From Symbiodinium natans (Eukaryota > Sar > Dinophyceae > Suessiales > Symbiodiniaceae): a stretch of 64,000 nt of DNA. The stretch spans positions 1 to 64,000 of the forward strand of contig CAJNDS010000484.1 in the NCBI GenBank assembly GCA_905221605.1. Reading direction: 5' to 3'. This document shows, piece by piece, positions 37,401-47,783 of the stretch; within the stretch, counting starts at the first letter, position 1, and every line of letters starts with the position of its first letter. The position numbers and the translations under genes were made by a program. Under the pieces are notes generated by a model, which did no database searches, was not told the DNA's origin, and was given only the letters and a program-made list of their open reading frames with translations.

Positions 37401-40400
37401 AAGTTCCACGCCTTACCCTGAACCCCCTCCTCATCCTCCACCTCAACTGCTCGCAATCTTTTGGGTTGTCAGAACTGCAAGCTTAAACGAGGGTGGCGGG
37501 TAAAATTATGGCAGCTGACTGCGTCGAGGCTCAGCCCGGATCATCTTGCGCTCGAGCGCCGGCTGAAGGGTTACAGTGGCGGGGTCTGCCAGCAGGTCCG
37601 GAGGGTTGTGCACGACAAAGCTGTCCAAACCTTGGCCAGTCATCATCACCAGATTGTGGTGGATCGTCTGGACGACAGCCTTGGAATTATGGTCACAACA
37701 AACAGGAGGAAGGACAACAATGAGAACGCAGTCGATGCAACCTCACATCTCAGGCAACAACGAAGAAGGCGTTGCAGTCTTTGCTCGTGAGCTTGGGCCT
37801 GCGGCCGTTTTTTTTTGCAGCTTCAGAGTTACTTCTCTTGCAGACAGCCACGATGCCTCCAGCGGCTGGACCCGTTCAAAGTTTCGGTGATGATTTTCGG
37901 CACGACCTCACGACGCGCCGGGGAGGAGGCGGGGGGGGGGGGGGGAGGAGAAACTGAAAGCAATGCTGCTGAGCGTTTGCCCTTTTTTCCGTTCAGTACC
38001 CACGCCAACACAGCAGTGCGACGGAGGAAGCTACCTGGGGCAAATTAGAAGCCACATGATTTCTGTATTGCAGCAAGACTGATGTGACACAGCTCTCGAC
38101 AAGAATGGCCCCTGGAAAGTCGCACCGTGCGATGTTGAGTGTTGCAGGACACCAATGGGCAGGCTCGCAGGGCGGCTTGGAGCTTTTTGAAGCTGTTTTG
38201 GGTTTGTTTTGGAGGTTTTGGGGCTTGTTTTGAAGCTATTTTGAAGCTATTTTGGGGTTGTTTTTGGGGCCCGGGCTTATTTTGATGCTATTTTGAAGCT
38301 ATTTTTAGGGCCCGGGGCTTATTTTGAAGCTATTTTGAAGCTATTTTGGTGTTATTTTTGGGGCCCGGGGCTTATTTTGAAGCTATTTTGGGGCTATTTT
38401 GAAGCTATTTTGGGGCTATTTTGAAGCTGTTTAGAAGCTATTTTGTGGTTTTTTTTGGCTTTGAAGCCATTTTGAAGCTATTTTTAGGGCCCGGGGCTTA
38501 TTTTGAAGCTATTTTGAAGCTATTTTGGTGTTATTTTTGGGGCCCGGGGCTTATTTTGAAGCTATTTTGGGGCTATTTTGAAGCTATTTTGGGGCTATTT
38601 TGAAGCTGTTTAGAAGCTATTTTGTGGTTTTTTTGGCTTTGAAGCCATTTTGAAGCTATTTTTAGGGCCCGGGGCTTATTTTGAAGCTATTTTGGAGCTA
38701 TTTTGAAGCTATTTATGGGGGTATTTTTGGGGCCTGGGGCTATTTTAAGCTAATTGGGGGCTATTTCTGGGGCCTGGGGGCTTGTTTTCAAGCTATGTTG
38801 AGGCTATTGGGGGGGGGGGGGCTGCTTTGGCGGCCTGAGAATTTTGGGGCTGTTTGCCGGGTTTGCTTTGCCCAATGGCGTCAGCCATCAAAATTAGTGC
38901 GGAGCGCGCGCAGCTCTCACACGAACACCCATTCAGAGTGCTGATTCCTTGCCCGCGACACCATCAATCGACTCCTCATCGGATGGAATTGGCACTTCTG
39001 GTGGAGGGGCCGGCACGTCTTCGGGCCCCTTGTACTCCTGGTCGTCGTCCTTGTCCTTGATCGGGGCCAACGCCGTTGAGGTCCTGGGACCAGTATGCGA
39101 GGGCGGCTGTTTAGACTTTGGACATTGTTTCATAGGGCACATGCATGATGCGGCGCAGGTCCTCTCGTCGGGGGGGCCTTCCACCGGTATGTCTTCGGCA
39201 CGGCTGGACATGATCACCTGGTTAACGGGCCTGATCTTTCCTGCCTTTCCCTGTCCTGACTCTGTCGTCAAGACCCATTCCGGCTTGCCTGGCGAGATCT
39301 CTTGCTTGCAAACCATCCAGTCAGTGACCTTGTTGGTCGGAAGCTCCAAGCGCTTGCCGACAGCCGGCACCACAAGCATCTGAACGCCGTCCTCGAGGAC
39401 GCAGATATGGGGGTCGTCCTCTAGATCGGAACCAAGATCTGGACTTGGAGAATTCTCATCGAACAGGGAGTCTGCGGCGTCGTTCGCCCCTTCGTCGGTG
39501 TTCGTCCTTGCCTGCGCGACACAGGTTTAATATTTAACGTCGAGGCAGGTTCCCACGAAAAAAACACGCAAGGGCATGACGCAGTTTGGCCTTCTTCGCA
39601 TCCGCCTTGGGCTTGGCACCCGCGAAACGCTTGCCGCCCTGCATGCCAGGCAAGGGTTTGGGCACCGCAGAGACGTTCCTTAGCTTGGGACGTGGAAGCG
39701 GCTTCGCATCCTCAGGCTCCTTCTTCGGGCCCTCCGTGGACCTTGATTTCATTGTTGGCTTGATGTTTCGCGGCCCAGTCCTTTCCTGGAGGGCATCCAA
39801 CTTCCGCTGGATCTCCTGAAACAACGAGGGTGATTTGCATTATTGTTGCTCCCTTCCCCCTACCTAGAACCACGAGCTCATGAAAGTTCTGTCCAGAGAC
39901 TTGCCACACTCATTCATGACCTGCCAGCAAGTGTTGTCGTCGAGATGGGGGCCCGTGATGACATCGCCTTCAAACGAGTTTGTGCGGATGCTTGACCCCT
40001 CCATGTAGTCCAGGTCCACAGACACCTTTGTGAGGACATGGGTGAGGGTGCTCACGTCGTCCTTCGGGAAGTGCTGGAGCTTGTACCCGACTAACTCTGG
40101 ATCTAGGTCGTCTTCGTCCGACTCAGGCGTGCGACGTTCCTTCCATCCTGCCCAGTCAGGCGGCGGCAGAGAATCATTGAGCACATAGTCCGGGAGGTCC
40201 GCGGGGCGGCCGTCCTCCTGTTTCCTTGGAAGGTGCCAGGCAAAGCCGCCAAGCTCATCGTCATCCAAATCCAACTCCTCCTGGTGCCGCACTTGCCATT
40301 TGATGTACGCATGGCATTGCACTGGCGTCCAGCCTGTCCACTGCACCGGACAACCGCGCTTGACGTACTGTCCCTTGCACGCCTTCTTCACCTCCTCCGG

Positions 40401-41175
40401 TATGTCCCTCAGCTGCAGGCCGTGCCCAAGAATGCTGAACACCCCCCAACCCTGGCCTTAAAGCATGTCGCTATGCGCAGGCAAGCGTCGAAACTTTGAC
40501 GGTGCCCGGCCCCCAGCCCGTGGCGAACAACAGAAGCCCATAAAGAGGCGTTCGAGTCAATGTGTTGATGATGCCCCTGTGCATGAAGTCCTCGTCGGCA
40601 TAGCTCAGCCAGTCCACCAAGTGACAGTCCTGAGAACAAGCGCTAATCAAGCTAAAGCAGACAGAGCAACAGAGCACCCAGCATGCAGCAGAAAAGAAGC
40701 AAGGCCCCATTAATAACAGACAAAGCTCCACGAAATCATTCACGACTTTCTGCGCAGTGTACTTGACCACACTGACGCGACGGCCGGCGCCGCTGCCCTC
40801 CGGCTTGTCCTTGTCAGCCGCTTTGTCACCAGAGTTACGCCTAGCTTTGGTAGGCGGCGGTGCCTTGGTCGTCGCTCCCCTGTTGGGCGGCGGAGCAACA
40901 CCCACTTGATATCCGCCAGGAAACCTCAGTGGTCGGCGTTTTGCACTACTTTCACTCTGTCTTTGGCTGGGACTGCCTCAAGAAAATACTTAATGGAAGA
41001 CTAGCGACACAAAGGAGTCGTCCTGCTCCTCACTCTCTGCCAAGATACGCTTCTTCGGTTTCATAGCCACGGCTTTTGAGGGCGCAGGACGAGCGCGCTT
41101 CTTGGAGAACCTGTCGTCCTCCTCCTCAATCTCCTCTGTCTCACGAAAACGTTCACTGGCTCGCTGCTTGCGCAT
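34408..41175 (-). CDS. large multi-exon protein of unknown function
   Basis: Coding-looking minus-strand exons in order: about 41175-41005 (ATG; basic/acidic, KKRARPAPSK), 40930-40720, 40650-40470 (acceptor TTCTCAG before DCHLVDWLSY), 40442-39880 (acidic, LDLDDDELGG), 39824-39540 (QRKLDALQER coiled coil, basic tail), 39510-38940 (acidic), about 38000-37510, 37440-37202, 37160-36880, 36760-36590, 36480-36200, 35880-35107 (KKPAAVKKKPAAAVKKQ, then Pro-rich), about 34970-34850, and 34640-34408 (very acidic, stop at 34408-34410). Exon borders are approximate, and one or more separate genes may be hidden. Composition (nuclear-localisation-like basic patches, acidic tracts, histone-H1-like Lys-Pro-Ala repeat) suggests a chromatin-associated protein. 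No enzyme motif recognised. Confidence 0.4.
35107..35880 (-). CDS. exon with Lys-Pro-Ala and Pro-rich segments
   Basis: Part of the large unknown gene. The first third is well-mixed sequence (PWPLPGQLLAVFLVKVTHTR). Next comes a run of KKPAA/VKK repeats like the tail of histone H1 or dinoflagellate basic proteins, a Ser-rich patch, and a Pro/Gly-rich tail. The opposite-strand frames here are by-products of the GC-rich codons. Inference: a DNA-binding tail. Confidence 0.5.
   Translation of the reverse strand: MVSFQHRKQDSYFRVKNKNGTLAPWPLPGQLLAVFLVKVTHTRGKRFAWVILSHTAALRLPHASVEAWSLDSYAMRKKPAALQHTKAVAAQQQKSSKKPAAVKKKPAAAVKKQSLKKPSAVLKKPGSAALKRPATDKQESMSSSESSSSSERTPAIGCVPPPMPAANPPFIGNTQPPFGPPPPPGPANWGPIGVVYGVPAGMLPGPLAGTGGRPPMQAGGPPPPTPITTPATGLPMNPPPTPLRPSRRVPPLGPVLP
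35925..36090 (-). repeat. telomere-type repeat tract inside intron
   Basis: About 165 bases of degenerate CCCTAAA units (TTTAGGG on the coding strand) with variants CCCTACA, CCCTAAG and CCCTTAA. It lies between minus-strand exons, so it is intronic. TTTAGGG is the telomere repeat reported for dinoflagellates. See also 43986-44130. Confidence 0.85.
38170..38800 (-). repeat. higher-order tandem array in intron
   Basis: Built from GAAGCTATTTT units (11 bases) mixed with GGGCCCGGGGCTTATTTT. A higher-order period of about 178-179 bases is visible from ATTTTTAGGG at 38301, 38480 and 38658. It falls between exons near 38940 and 38000 of the large minus-strand gene. The short plus-strand frame across it is not a gene. 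Confidence 0.85.
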
Positions 41176-41522
41176 GGCGGTTGGGTGGAGCTTACAGCAA
41201 ACACAATACCAGGCTTGAGACACTGACAATCGAATGACTGAAATGCATGCCAGAGTCATGACAATCGAATGACTGAAATGCCAGAGTCTGAAAACCTCGC
41301 AAACCTGCTGCGCTAGGAGAGACGGAGATGATTGTCTGCGCTTTGTTTCAGAATCAGAAGGCGCGGTCAGTTGCCGTGGGCGGCATGCAGTGAAATTTGA
41401 ACGCAATGTGCTGACTGTACTGTATGGCGCAATCATTCTGTCAAAACTCTAGCAGCTAGTCAGTCATTATAATCACAAAGCACTTCTGAACTTAACTTAT
41501 GCGCCTGAAGACAGCACAAAGA

Positions 41523-43138
41523 CTACCGTGGCTGGCACGCGGCCAACGCGATGATCAGGACGGTGCTGACTGTCCCGAAATGCATGGCGTTGCCAGCCAG
41601 GTGAGCTGATTTCTTGATATCCTTGATGGGAACTACAGGACATCCCATGGCAGCTGCAGTGTCTGCATTTGCAGGGAATCCCATGGACAGTAAAACCTCA
41701 CGGGATGTCAACCATCGCCTGCGCTGGAAATGCCACAACCTTGTGGAGGCAAGACGCCTCGTGGGAAGCTTCTTGCTCGCGGCCGACCAAATGAGGTACT
41801 TGCGTGGGTTGTCACCGAGATGAAGGACAAGGTTCTTGTTTGAGGACGCCTTGGAGTGGTATTTGCGCTCGTAGAGCGACTGTGCGTAGGCTATTGCGTC
41901 CTTCTCCCGATTGGTAAGCAACGACAGAAGCCAGGATCTCTTTCCAAACGCCTGGGGAACATCGTTGCAAGGGGGCAGAGTGGAGTTTTTTTTCTTTAAC
42001 TACCAGTGTTTCCTAGCGCATGACATGTGCAGCAGAGTCACACCCTTAGCTGTGGTAGGCCACCGCAGTCGTCGAGACCTGGCCAATTCCGCGGCTTCCA
42101 GGCTGACCTCCCAGTTTGAGGAGACAAGGTAGTCTGAGACCTCAGTGCGCACGTGCTTTTTGATCACTGCCGTCACGCAGTCATACAGGTATTGCACGTC
42201 GCAGGTCATGACTGCATTCGTCTTGTGCACCAGAACAAAATACACGCGATTGCGTGCTGCCCCAGAATGACCAGAGTCTTCGGGTTTGCAATACAAAGGG
42301 TAGATGTCATAGTGGTTGCCATAGAGCTTCTGCATCGTACGAAGGCATACCTCCTGCACGCTACTGAGTCACAGGGGCTGCAGTGTCTACCTAACCGTGA
42401 ACAATCATTATGGGGCTGTTGGGAAAGGGGTTTTGTCGACCATGTCCCAAACATTCTCCAAGATGAGCAGCGGTGTGCCAAGCTCGACGTGCCGCTTTGC
42501 GTGGGAGATGAAAACCTTGTTCGTCACCCCCTCGTGGCGCTGACGCCTGCCCGCTTTGCTGTAGTCAGTGCACGGCAGGCCCGCGACTTCGACATCTGCC
42601 GCCGCAGCAGACCGTCCAGGCCAGAGACCACAGTAAGTGTTGTGGGTGTGGCAGAAAGCGTGTGATGCCAACGCTGCCCCGTCAGCGTGGAGCAACTTCT
42701 GGATGAAGCTTCCCTCATCTAGAAATCCTTTGTCAAAGAACACATCACAGATATCCCCAAACACATGGGGTGGCTCCCTGCGGATGGATGGGTCCAGTGA
42801 GTTGCACCACACTTCATGGTCCCGAATCGAATCCCGGCAGGATCGCTTCATTTCCTGGACAAATCTAGAAACCCAAAGACGAGGTAGGGGATGGGGGGGA
42901 TGGGGAAGTAACATCCTGAACACATTCAAATCAGCAATTGCGGCAGAGAAACGAAACACGACGTAGGGCAGAAATTCATCGGCCAAGGGAGCTTGCCGCT
43001 GTCGTTGACAGTTTTCTGGACAACGGACAGGGCCATTTCCGCTGTGTAAACCCCTGTGCAGGATGAAGAAACGCTGCGCCCCCTGCACAAGAAGCTCGCC
43101 TGCAGGGCCGGGCAGATGGTAGCAGCAGACAGTGACAT
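41523..43138 (-). CDS. cytosine-C5 DNA methyltransferase, multi-exon
   Basis: Motifs occur in canonical order over three or more exons. Near 43050-42990: SCTGVYTAEMALSVVQKT, a motif I-like SAM-binding segment. Exon about 42860-42430: VEVAGLPCTDYSKAGRR, motif IV with the catalytic Pro-Cys (Cys codon 42572-42570), then LLILENVWDMV, motif VI. Exon about 42375-42010: HSGAARNRVYFVLVHK, motif VIII. Exon about 41957-41523: WLTSREVLLSMGFPANA, motif IX/X, and HLAGNAMHFGTVSTV, the C-terminal motif X, with stop TAG at 41523. All key residues seen are intact, so this is the best candidate for an active enzyme in the window. Start taken at ATG 43138 (MSLSAATICP), but an upstream exon is possible because the preceding gene ends only 28 bases before it. 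Exon junctions are approximate. Reaction: transfer of a methyl group from SAM to cytosine C5 in DNA; RNA specificity is a remoter option. Confidence 0.8.
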
Positions 43139-43165
43139 GAGGCAGGTTTTCAAGACACTCAATAG

Positions 43166-45210
43166 CTAGGCCTCCACGTCTTGGGAAGACAGATGTCGTT
43201 GCAGTTCTGACCACGCAATCTGTATGCAGCGGGCTGCCCGTTGCAAGTTGGAATTGTCGGTCAAGATCTCCTGCGCAGGAACAGATAGGTGCGGCGTGAC
43301 AACCTCTCTTATGACAACCTCCGTTAATTAATTGAACGTGACGGGACAGCGCCCAAGCACTATTTAGTCGTCCTTTAGCGGTTCATTGCTGGAGGAAGAC
43401 GACTGGGTGAGCACGCATGCATCACTATCTGCTTCGCTGAGCAGGGTAAAAGATGCCCCGCTACCCTGATCCATGGCTGCCAAAAGGGCGCCCTGACCCT
43501 AAATGCGAACTGCGGAACGCGCGGAGATCAGAGCAAGAAAAAACCAATGTCATCAGTGAATCGGAACAGCAGGCATCACTATCACTGTCTGAGTCGCGGG
43601 CCAGCGGAGGACAGTAAGCTCCACGTCGGTGTTGAGGGGACCACAAAAAAACCAGTTCGGTCGGCCGCTTTGCAATGGACGAACCATCCATGTACAACTC
43701 AGCAGACAGGGTGAGGGAAAAGAGTTCACCGTTACAGGTTCTTGCGTCTCAGGGCTCAGGATCTGGCGTGTAGCACCCGAGCAGTAGACAGCATCTCGCG
43801 AGCTTTGGCCCAAGATACGAACTTAGCTGCGTTGAGAAATTTCAAAACACAAAACATTTGACTCTGTGTGTTGCTGAGGCTCAGGCGCACGAGGCCCACG
43901 CCAAATCTGACACTTTCACAGCCTTCTTGATTTTCACACCAGCTGATGCCAGGGTGCGATCGATCAACGTACGCAAATTCCACACCTGCACGGGACACAA
44001 AGAATGCTCAGCACTATCTTTCGAACAAATAAACCCTAAACCCTAAACCCTAACCCCTAGGCCCCAAGCCCTAAGCCCTAAACCCGAAGCCCAAAGCCCT
44101 ACTAAAGCCCCAAAGCCCTAAACCCTAAACCCTCGTTGCTGGCCTCTTTGTCGACGGGTTCACCGTCAGCATCATTGACCGGGAGGGCCAACAAGGCGTC
44201 GGACACGGTTCTCTTCAACTCCCATGCAACGGAGTCCTGCATTCTTCTGACGTTTGTCAGCGGTCCCCAGTTCTGGGGCATTTCATCCAGCGAGCTTGTC
44301 ACTTGCATCAAAAGAATTTCCAGGTGATAGGCCACTTCGGTCATCACGCCGTACATGCCGCTGTTCAGCTCTTCACGCAGCTGCAGGGGGTGTTGAGCGT
44401 CCCAAACGAAAGCCAGATACTCATGCAGGAGGACCGGGCCACGGCCCGTTCTATGGCAAACCCACGGCTTCGTCAAGTTTGTGAAATCCGCAGCCCACAA
44501 AGAACCAACATTGTCCCTGAGCAGGGCAGGCAGGGCAACACCCTGACTGTCAGCTTACCCTGGAAACCCTTCAAATCCCTAGCCTGCCTGTAGAAATCCG
44601 TTGTCCACAACGAGCTGCCTGAAAATAGGTACTGGCCATTGCTGTCCACGCTGCAGGTGACAAGCGTCCATTCGTCATCACCATGTCGTTGAAACCAGAA
44701 CTCAAACTCTGGACGCACCTCGGCCAGCTTGCGCAACAAATCCTTGAAGCATTGCACGGCGTAGGCCCTGTCTGCTGGTGATCTGCGGCTGCTAGAAGCA
44801 GCAAACAGCATATAAGAGATCACCATGCTGGTGGTGAGGGTGCATTCAACAAAGAATGTTGAGACGCGCTGGCTATTTCTCCAAACTTTTTGTGATTTTT
44901 TCTTGCGTCGTTTGCTTGAGGCTTCTTGGACGACCTCGCCCGGCCAGAGCCGCATGTGCATCTCCTGCACCGAGGGCCTGGTCTCAACACACCGTTCTCT
45001 GGCTTTGTCGGGGTTTTTCGTTCGCAGGATCCACAAGGCTACAGTGTACTCTTGCCAAAAGCTCTGCGAGCTCGGATCCTGGCTCACATGCACGATGATC
45101 TCCGCCCCACTTACTTTGAACAATCTGGTGTGCAATTTGCTTGGGTCCAGCGATGCCACTTCGTGTTCACTTGCATCACTCCCATCATCCAAAGGCACCA
45201 CAGCTGCCAT
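43166..45210 (-). CDS. unknown multi-exon protein at right end of TIR element
   Basis: First gene from the right terminus. ATG 45210 opens an exon of about 218 residues to 44556 (acidic start, then IIVHVSQDPSSQSFWQEYTV, a basic SKRRKKKSQK patch and WFQRHGDDEWTLVTCS). The second exon, about 44500-44131, is helical (EVAYHLEILLMQVTSSLDEM). Intron 43986-44130 is GT-AG and joins in phase to GVEFAYVDRSHPGISWCENQ. A further exon lies near 43730-43570 (ELYMDGSSIAKRPTE). The last exon, 43270-43166, has acceptor CTGCGCAG and ends ...LSSQDVEA stop. The border between exons one and two is not resolved in phase. No family recognised. Confidence 0.5.
43986..44130 (-). other. 145-bp intron made of telomere-type repeats
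   Basis: On the minus strand the intron begins GTTTAGGGTTTAGGGCTTTG and ends CCCGTGCAG. The flanking exons read ...EASNEG and VEFAYVDRS and join in frame (exon base G plus GT). Thus the donor GT lies within a TTTAGGG telomere repeat, and repeat variants fill most of the intron. Confidence 0.75.
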
Positions 45211-45599
45211 CAGGATTCGAGATTTGCTGGTGAGCTAGCACAAGATACACGTATTGAGGTGCTGGTCCTGTTTTTCAACAAAGTATGGCTTACAGTAAAT
45301 AGAGCTTATTTCGGGTCCACGGACTCAACAACTACGACGCTTATTTTGGTGTGTTTGGACTGCATGTCACGTGTCCCTGAGTGCTGCTTTGAGCACCCAT
45401 CTCGTGGCCCCGAATTCGCGGAGCCAGGCAGCTTCAGCCCCTGTTTCTCAAAATAAGCCTTATTTAGGGCTTATTTGGGGCTGGCTAAAGAACCCCAAGA
45501 ATAAGCACTATTTAGTATCTATTTTCGGTGCACCAAAATAGATCTTAAATAAGGCTTATTTCTGGCTTCTTTTTTGTCTTGCACCTGCAGACGCTCCTA

Positions 45600-45646
45600 T
45601 TTGGCGGGGGGGGGGGAGTAGGGGGGGGGGGTGTAAGATCCTATGA
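45600..45646 (-). repeat. right terminal inverted repeat
   Basis: Reverse complement of the left end: CAAATA-like start, poly-C, TACT, poly-C, then GGTGTAAGATCCTATGA on the plus strand. Just inside are several AATAAGCCTTATTT-type short palindromes (45440-45575), which have weaker counterparts near the left end (AAATAAG, AAAATAAGC). Confidence 0.88.
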
Positions 45647-45651
45647 TGAGT
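45647..45651 (+). repeat. target duplication TGAGT, right copy
   Basis: Matches 31468-31472. Removing the element and one copy restores a continuous DIRS-element sequence GGCTTGAGTTTGGCTG. Confidence 0.85.
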
Positions 45652-46297
45652 TTGGCTGAGTGCTGTCAAACCTTATCTGCTTGAGCATTCTTAGAGTCTG
45701 TGTTTGCTTATGCTGTCTCGGTTAACATCAGGACACATGTCATGCTATTGGATCGTGGCGTCAGCTATGTTGTCGGCCCTGAGCTCAGAGTGCTTGATAC
45801 ATTCGGGTGCAGATCTCGCCTCGGGCTTAGCTGCCTGTTGCCGAGGATTGTTGTTGGGTGCTTTGTTTGTTGTTTGGAGGAGGAGTGCACTTGTTTTGCG
45901 ACCTCACGAGTGACAGACTCATGTGCATTGTGATGCAGTGCAGTTTTGGAGAATCGTTTTGAGGCTTGCTCTTTTGTGTAAGTTTGATCACACGACCTAG
46001 GTCGTGTCTTGATTCTGAGCCGAAAGCTCGAGCCAGAAGTGCTCTCATGAAAAGCGTAGAGCCCACGAGGGCTGGCCGAGAAGAGCCTCGCAAACACTTG
46101 ATGTGTATCAACAAGGAAAGGAAGGATCGGCGCCGCAGAGTATCGGTGGTATGCACAGATGTGGTCCTTGCAGCAAGTGCTCGTGAAATATTTGTGTTTC
46201 GTTGGCCCAAAACCTTAGTTTGGGGCGTGACTCGCCGGGGCATTTTGTGCAGGAGCACGGAAACCTGTGACACGAAGGCAGGTGCCTGGTGGGCCAG
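45652..46297 (+). other. leader stretch of DIRS element
   Basis: Continuation of the DIRS-type element after the 14-kb insertion. No coding region is supportable before the SR-rich frame. It was contiguous with 30868-31472 before the insertion, so promoter-to-gene distance has grown by 14 kb. Confidence 0.6.
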
Positions 46298-47581
46298 ATG
46301 TACCCATGGCCATTGATGCCACCTTTTGGGACAGAGTCCCGGAGCAGTCGCCGTAGGCGGCGCAGCAGCTCAGACTCGCGCTCAAGAGAGCGAACGAGAG
46401 ATCGTTCAAGGGGTCGGCGTAGGTCCAGGAGGACGGAACGCAGCCGTGGGAGCACCCCACCCCGTCGCGAGACGGCACCACCACCCATGCCACCACCACC
46501 TGCGTTACCCATGGCCAGCCCAGGGCACGTGTGGCAACAGGTGCCGGTGATGCAGCCACCGGCCTCCCAAGCTTTGCTTGGCGTGGGGCGAGAGGCAGCC
46601 TTTAGCTGGAAGGATAGCTGGAAGTCTCAGTGGCAGCAACCCCAACGAAAGCCATGGAATAAGTGGCAGAACGAGGCTTGGAAGAAGAACAAGCCAGAGG
46701 AAGATCGTGGCAGGCCTGCTGCGAGTTACAATGTTAAGGAAGCCACACCCGAGGAGATTCGGGCAGCTGCGGCCCGGAAATCAGCTGCTGAGAAGGCTGA
46801 AACGGATGAGATTACCCTGGAGGATGAAGACGCTGATGACGGGGAATATCTCAAAGCCCTGTGGGAGTCGGCTAACACGGCTGCATGGGCGGCCACGGAT
46901 CGGCCTCTCAGTGCACGTGAGTTGGTTGAGAAGGGGCAGCTTGAGCCCTGGTGGAAGTACCCTTGGTACAAGATTGCGGCCAAATTTTCCGAGGCTTCGG
47001 AGTGTAAGTCCCTCATGGCACACCTCTCGGTGCCAGATGCAGTGGCTGGAAGAATGGCCACGATTATGGCGGCTTTCCGGCATTACGGCCGCCCGCTGGA
47101 GGGCGATGGTGATTTGGCCCAGAAGGTTGGACCGGAGATGCTCACTTTTGATGTCCCGGGCCAAAACGTTTTGTTCGTGGGCTGCAACATCAAGGGACCG
47201 AGCTTTGTCCATGATGCCAACTATGCCAGCCAGGCCACGATGTGTCATGGCACTAGTTTTGCTTCGGTGATTGGCGTTGCCCAATGCGGAGAAATCACTG
47301 TGGGGGACAACCGGGAAGATGGCTTCCCGGCTTATGGCTTTAGTGCTCGTGGTGCCCTGGTGGGGTACTCGAAGGATGCCATGGTGGCGGCTGTGAAGAA
47401 GACAGCGAGCCGAGCAAAGTCCCTCGGAGGGGCTATGCTGGTGGTGGAAGCTGAGCTTCCTGGGCCCACCCCTCAGGTGGAAGGTGGACACGACTACCTC
47501 CATTCGGCATGCCGAGATGCGGGCTCAGTGCGCTCTGGGGAGCATTTTCTGCTCTCAAGCATGTTGTGCTTCGTGGCATAG
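46298..47581 (+). CDS. SR-rich protein with possible ADP-ribosyltransferase-like fold
   Basis: 427 residues from ATG 46298. Residues 10-55 are Arg/Ser dipeptides (SRSRERTRDRSRGRRRSRR), then a Pro-rich linker, a Trp/Gln segment (KDSWKSQWQQPQRKPWNKWQ) and an acidic region. The C-terminal part has CHGTSFASVIG (His317), then DGFPAYGFSARGALVGYS and GGAMLVVEAELPG. An HGT motif followed by an aromatic-Gly-Phe-Ser and a late hydrophobic strand is the layout of ADP-ribosyltransferase and KptA/Tpt1 2'-phosphotransferase folds, which use NAD. I do not see a clear catalytic Glu. The SR arm suggests RNA or splicing-factor contact. The fold call is inference. It is the gene before the recombinase in the element. 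Confidence 0.5.
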   Translation: MYPWPLMPPFGTESRSSRRRRRSSSDSRSRERTRDRSRGRRRSRRTERSRGSTPPRRETAPPPMPPPPALPMASPGHVWQQVPVMQPPASQALLGVGREAAFSWKDSWKSQWQQPQRKPWNKWQNEAWKKNKPEEDRGRPAASYNVKEATPEEIRAAAARKSAAEKAETDEITLEDEDADDGEYLKALWESANTAAWAATDRPLSARELVEKGQLEPWWKYPWYKIAAKFSEASECKSLMAHLSVPDAVAGRMATIMAAFRHYGRPLEGDGDLAQKVGPEMLTFDVPGQNVLFVGCNIKGPSFVHDANYASQATMCHGTSFASVIGVAQCGEITVGDNREDGFPAYGFSARGALVGYSKDAMVAAVKKTASRAKSLGGAMLVVEAELPGPTPQVEGGHDYLHSACRDAGSVRSGEHFLLSSMLCFVA

Positions 47582-47783
47582 CAGTGGGGTGGCCTCGCTG
47601 AAAGGGTGAGCCGGACCCTTAGTATGAACAGCACGGGCTGCAGCGATCGGGCAGATCGGAAACAATGAGTTTGCACATGTGAATGTGGTCTTTTCTGTAC
47701 ATGCATCAAGTTCTCCAGCAGGGACAAATTTGTTGCTTTTGTGATGCGTCGGCTCAATTGTTCATCTAGTATCTGGGGAGTGT

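Larger units (their letters stand above)
31473..45646. mobile_element. 14.2-kb TIR DNA element with intron-rich genes
   Basis: Ends in inverted repeats of about 47 bases: TCATAGGATCTTACACC, a C-run, TACT, a second C-run, then CAAATA; the right end is its reverse complement apart from C-run length and one base. TGAGT flanks both sides. It sits inside the 5' leader region of the DIRS-type element, so it is the youngest layer. Inside, coding exons lie only on the minus strand and fall into at least four genes (43166-45210, 41523-43138, 34408-41175, 31928-34369), separated by introns that include telomere-type and tandem repeats. One gene is a C5-methyltransferase and one has a transposase-like signature. 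Superfamily unknown. A 14-kb cut-and-paste element or a cargo-carrying derivative are both possible. Confidence 0.85.
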
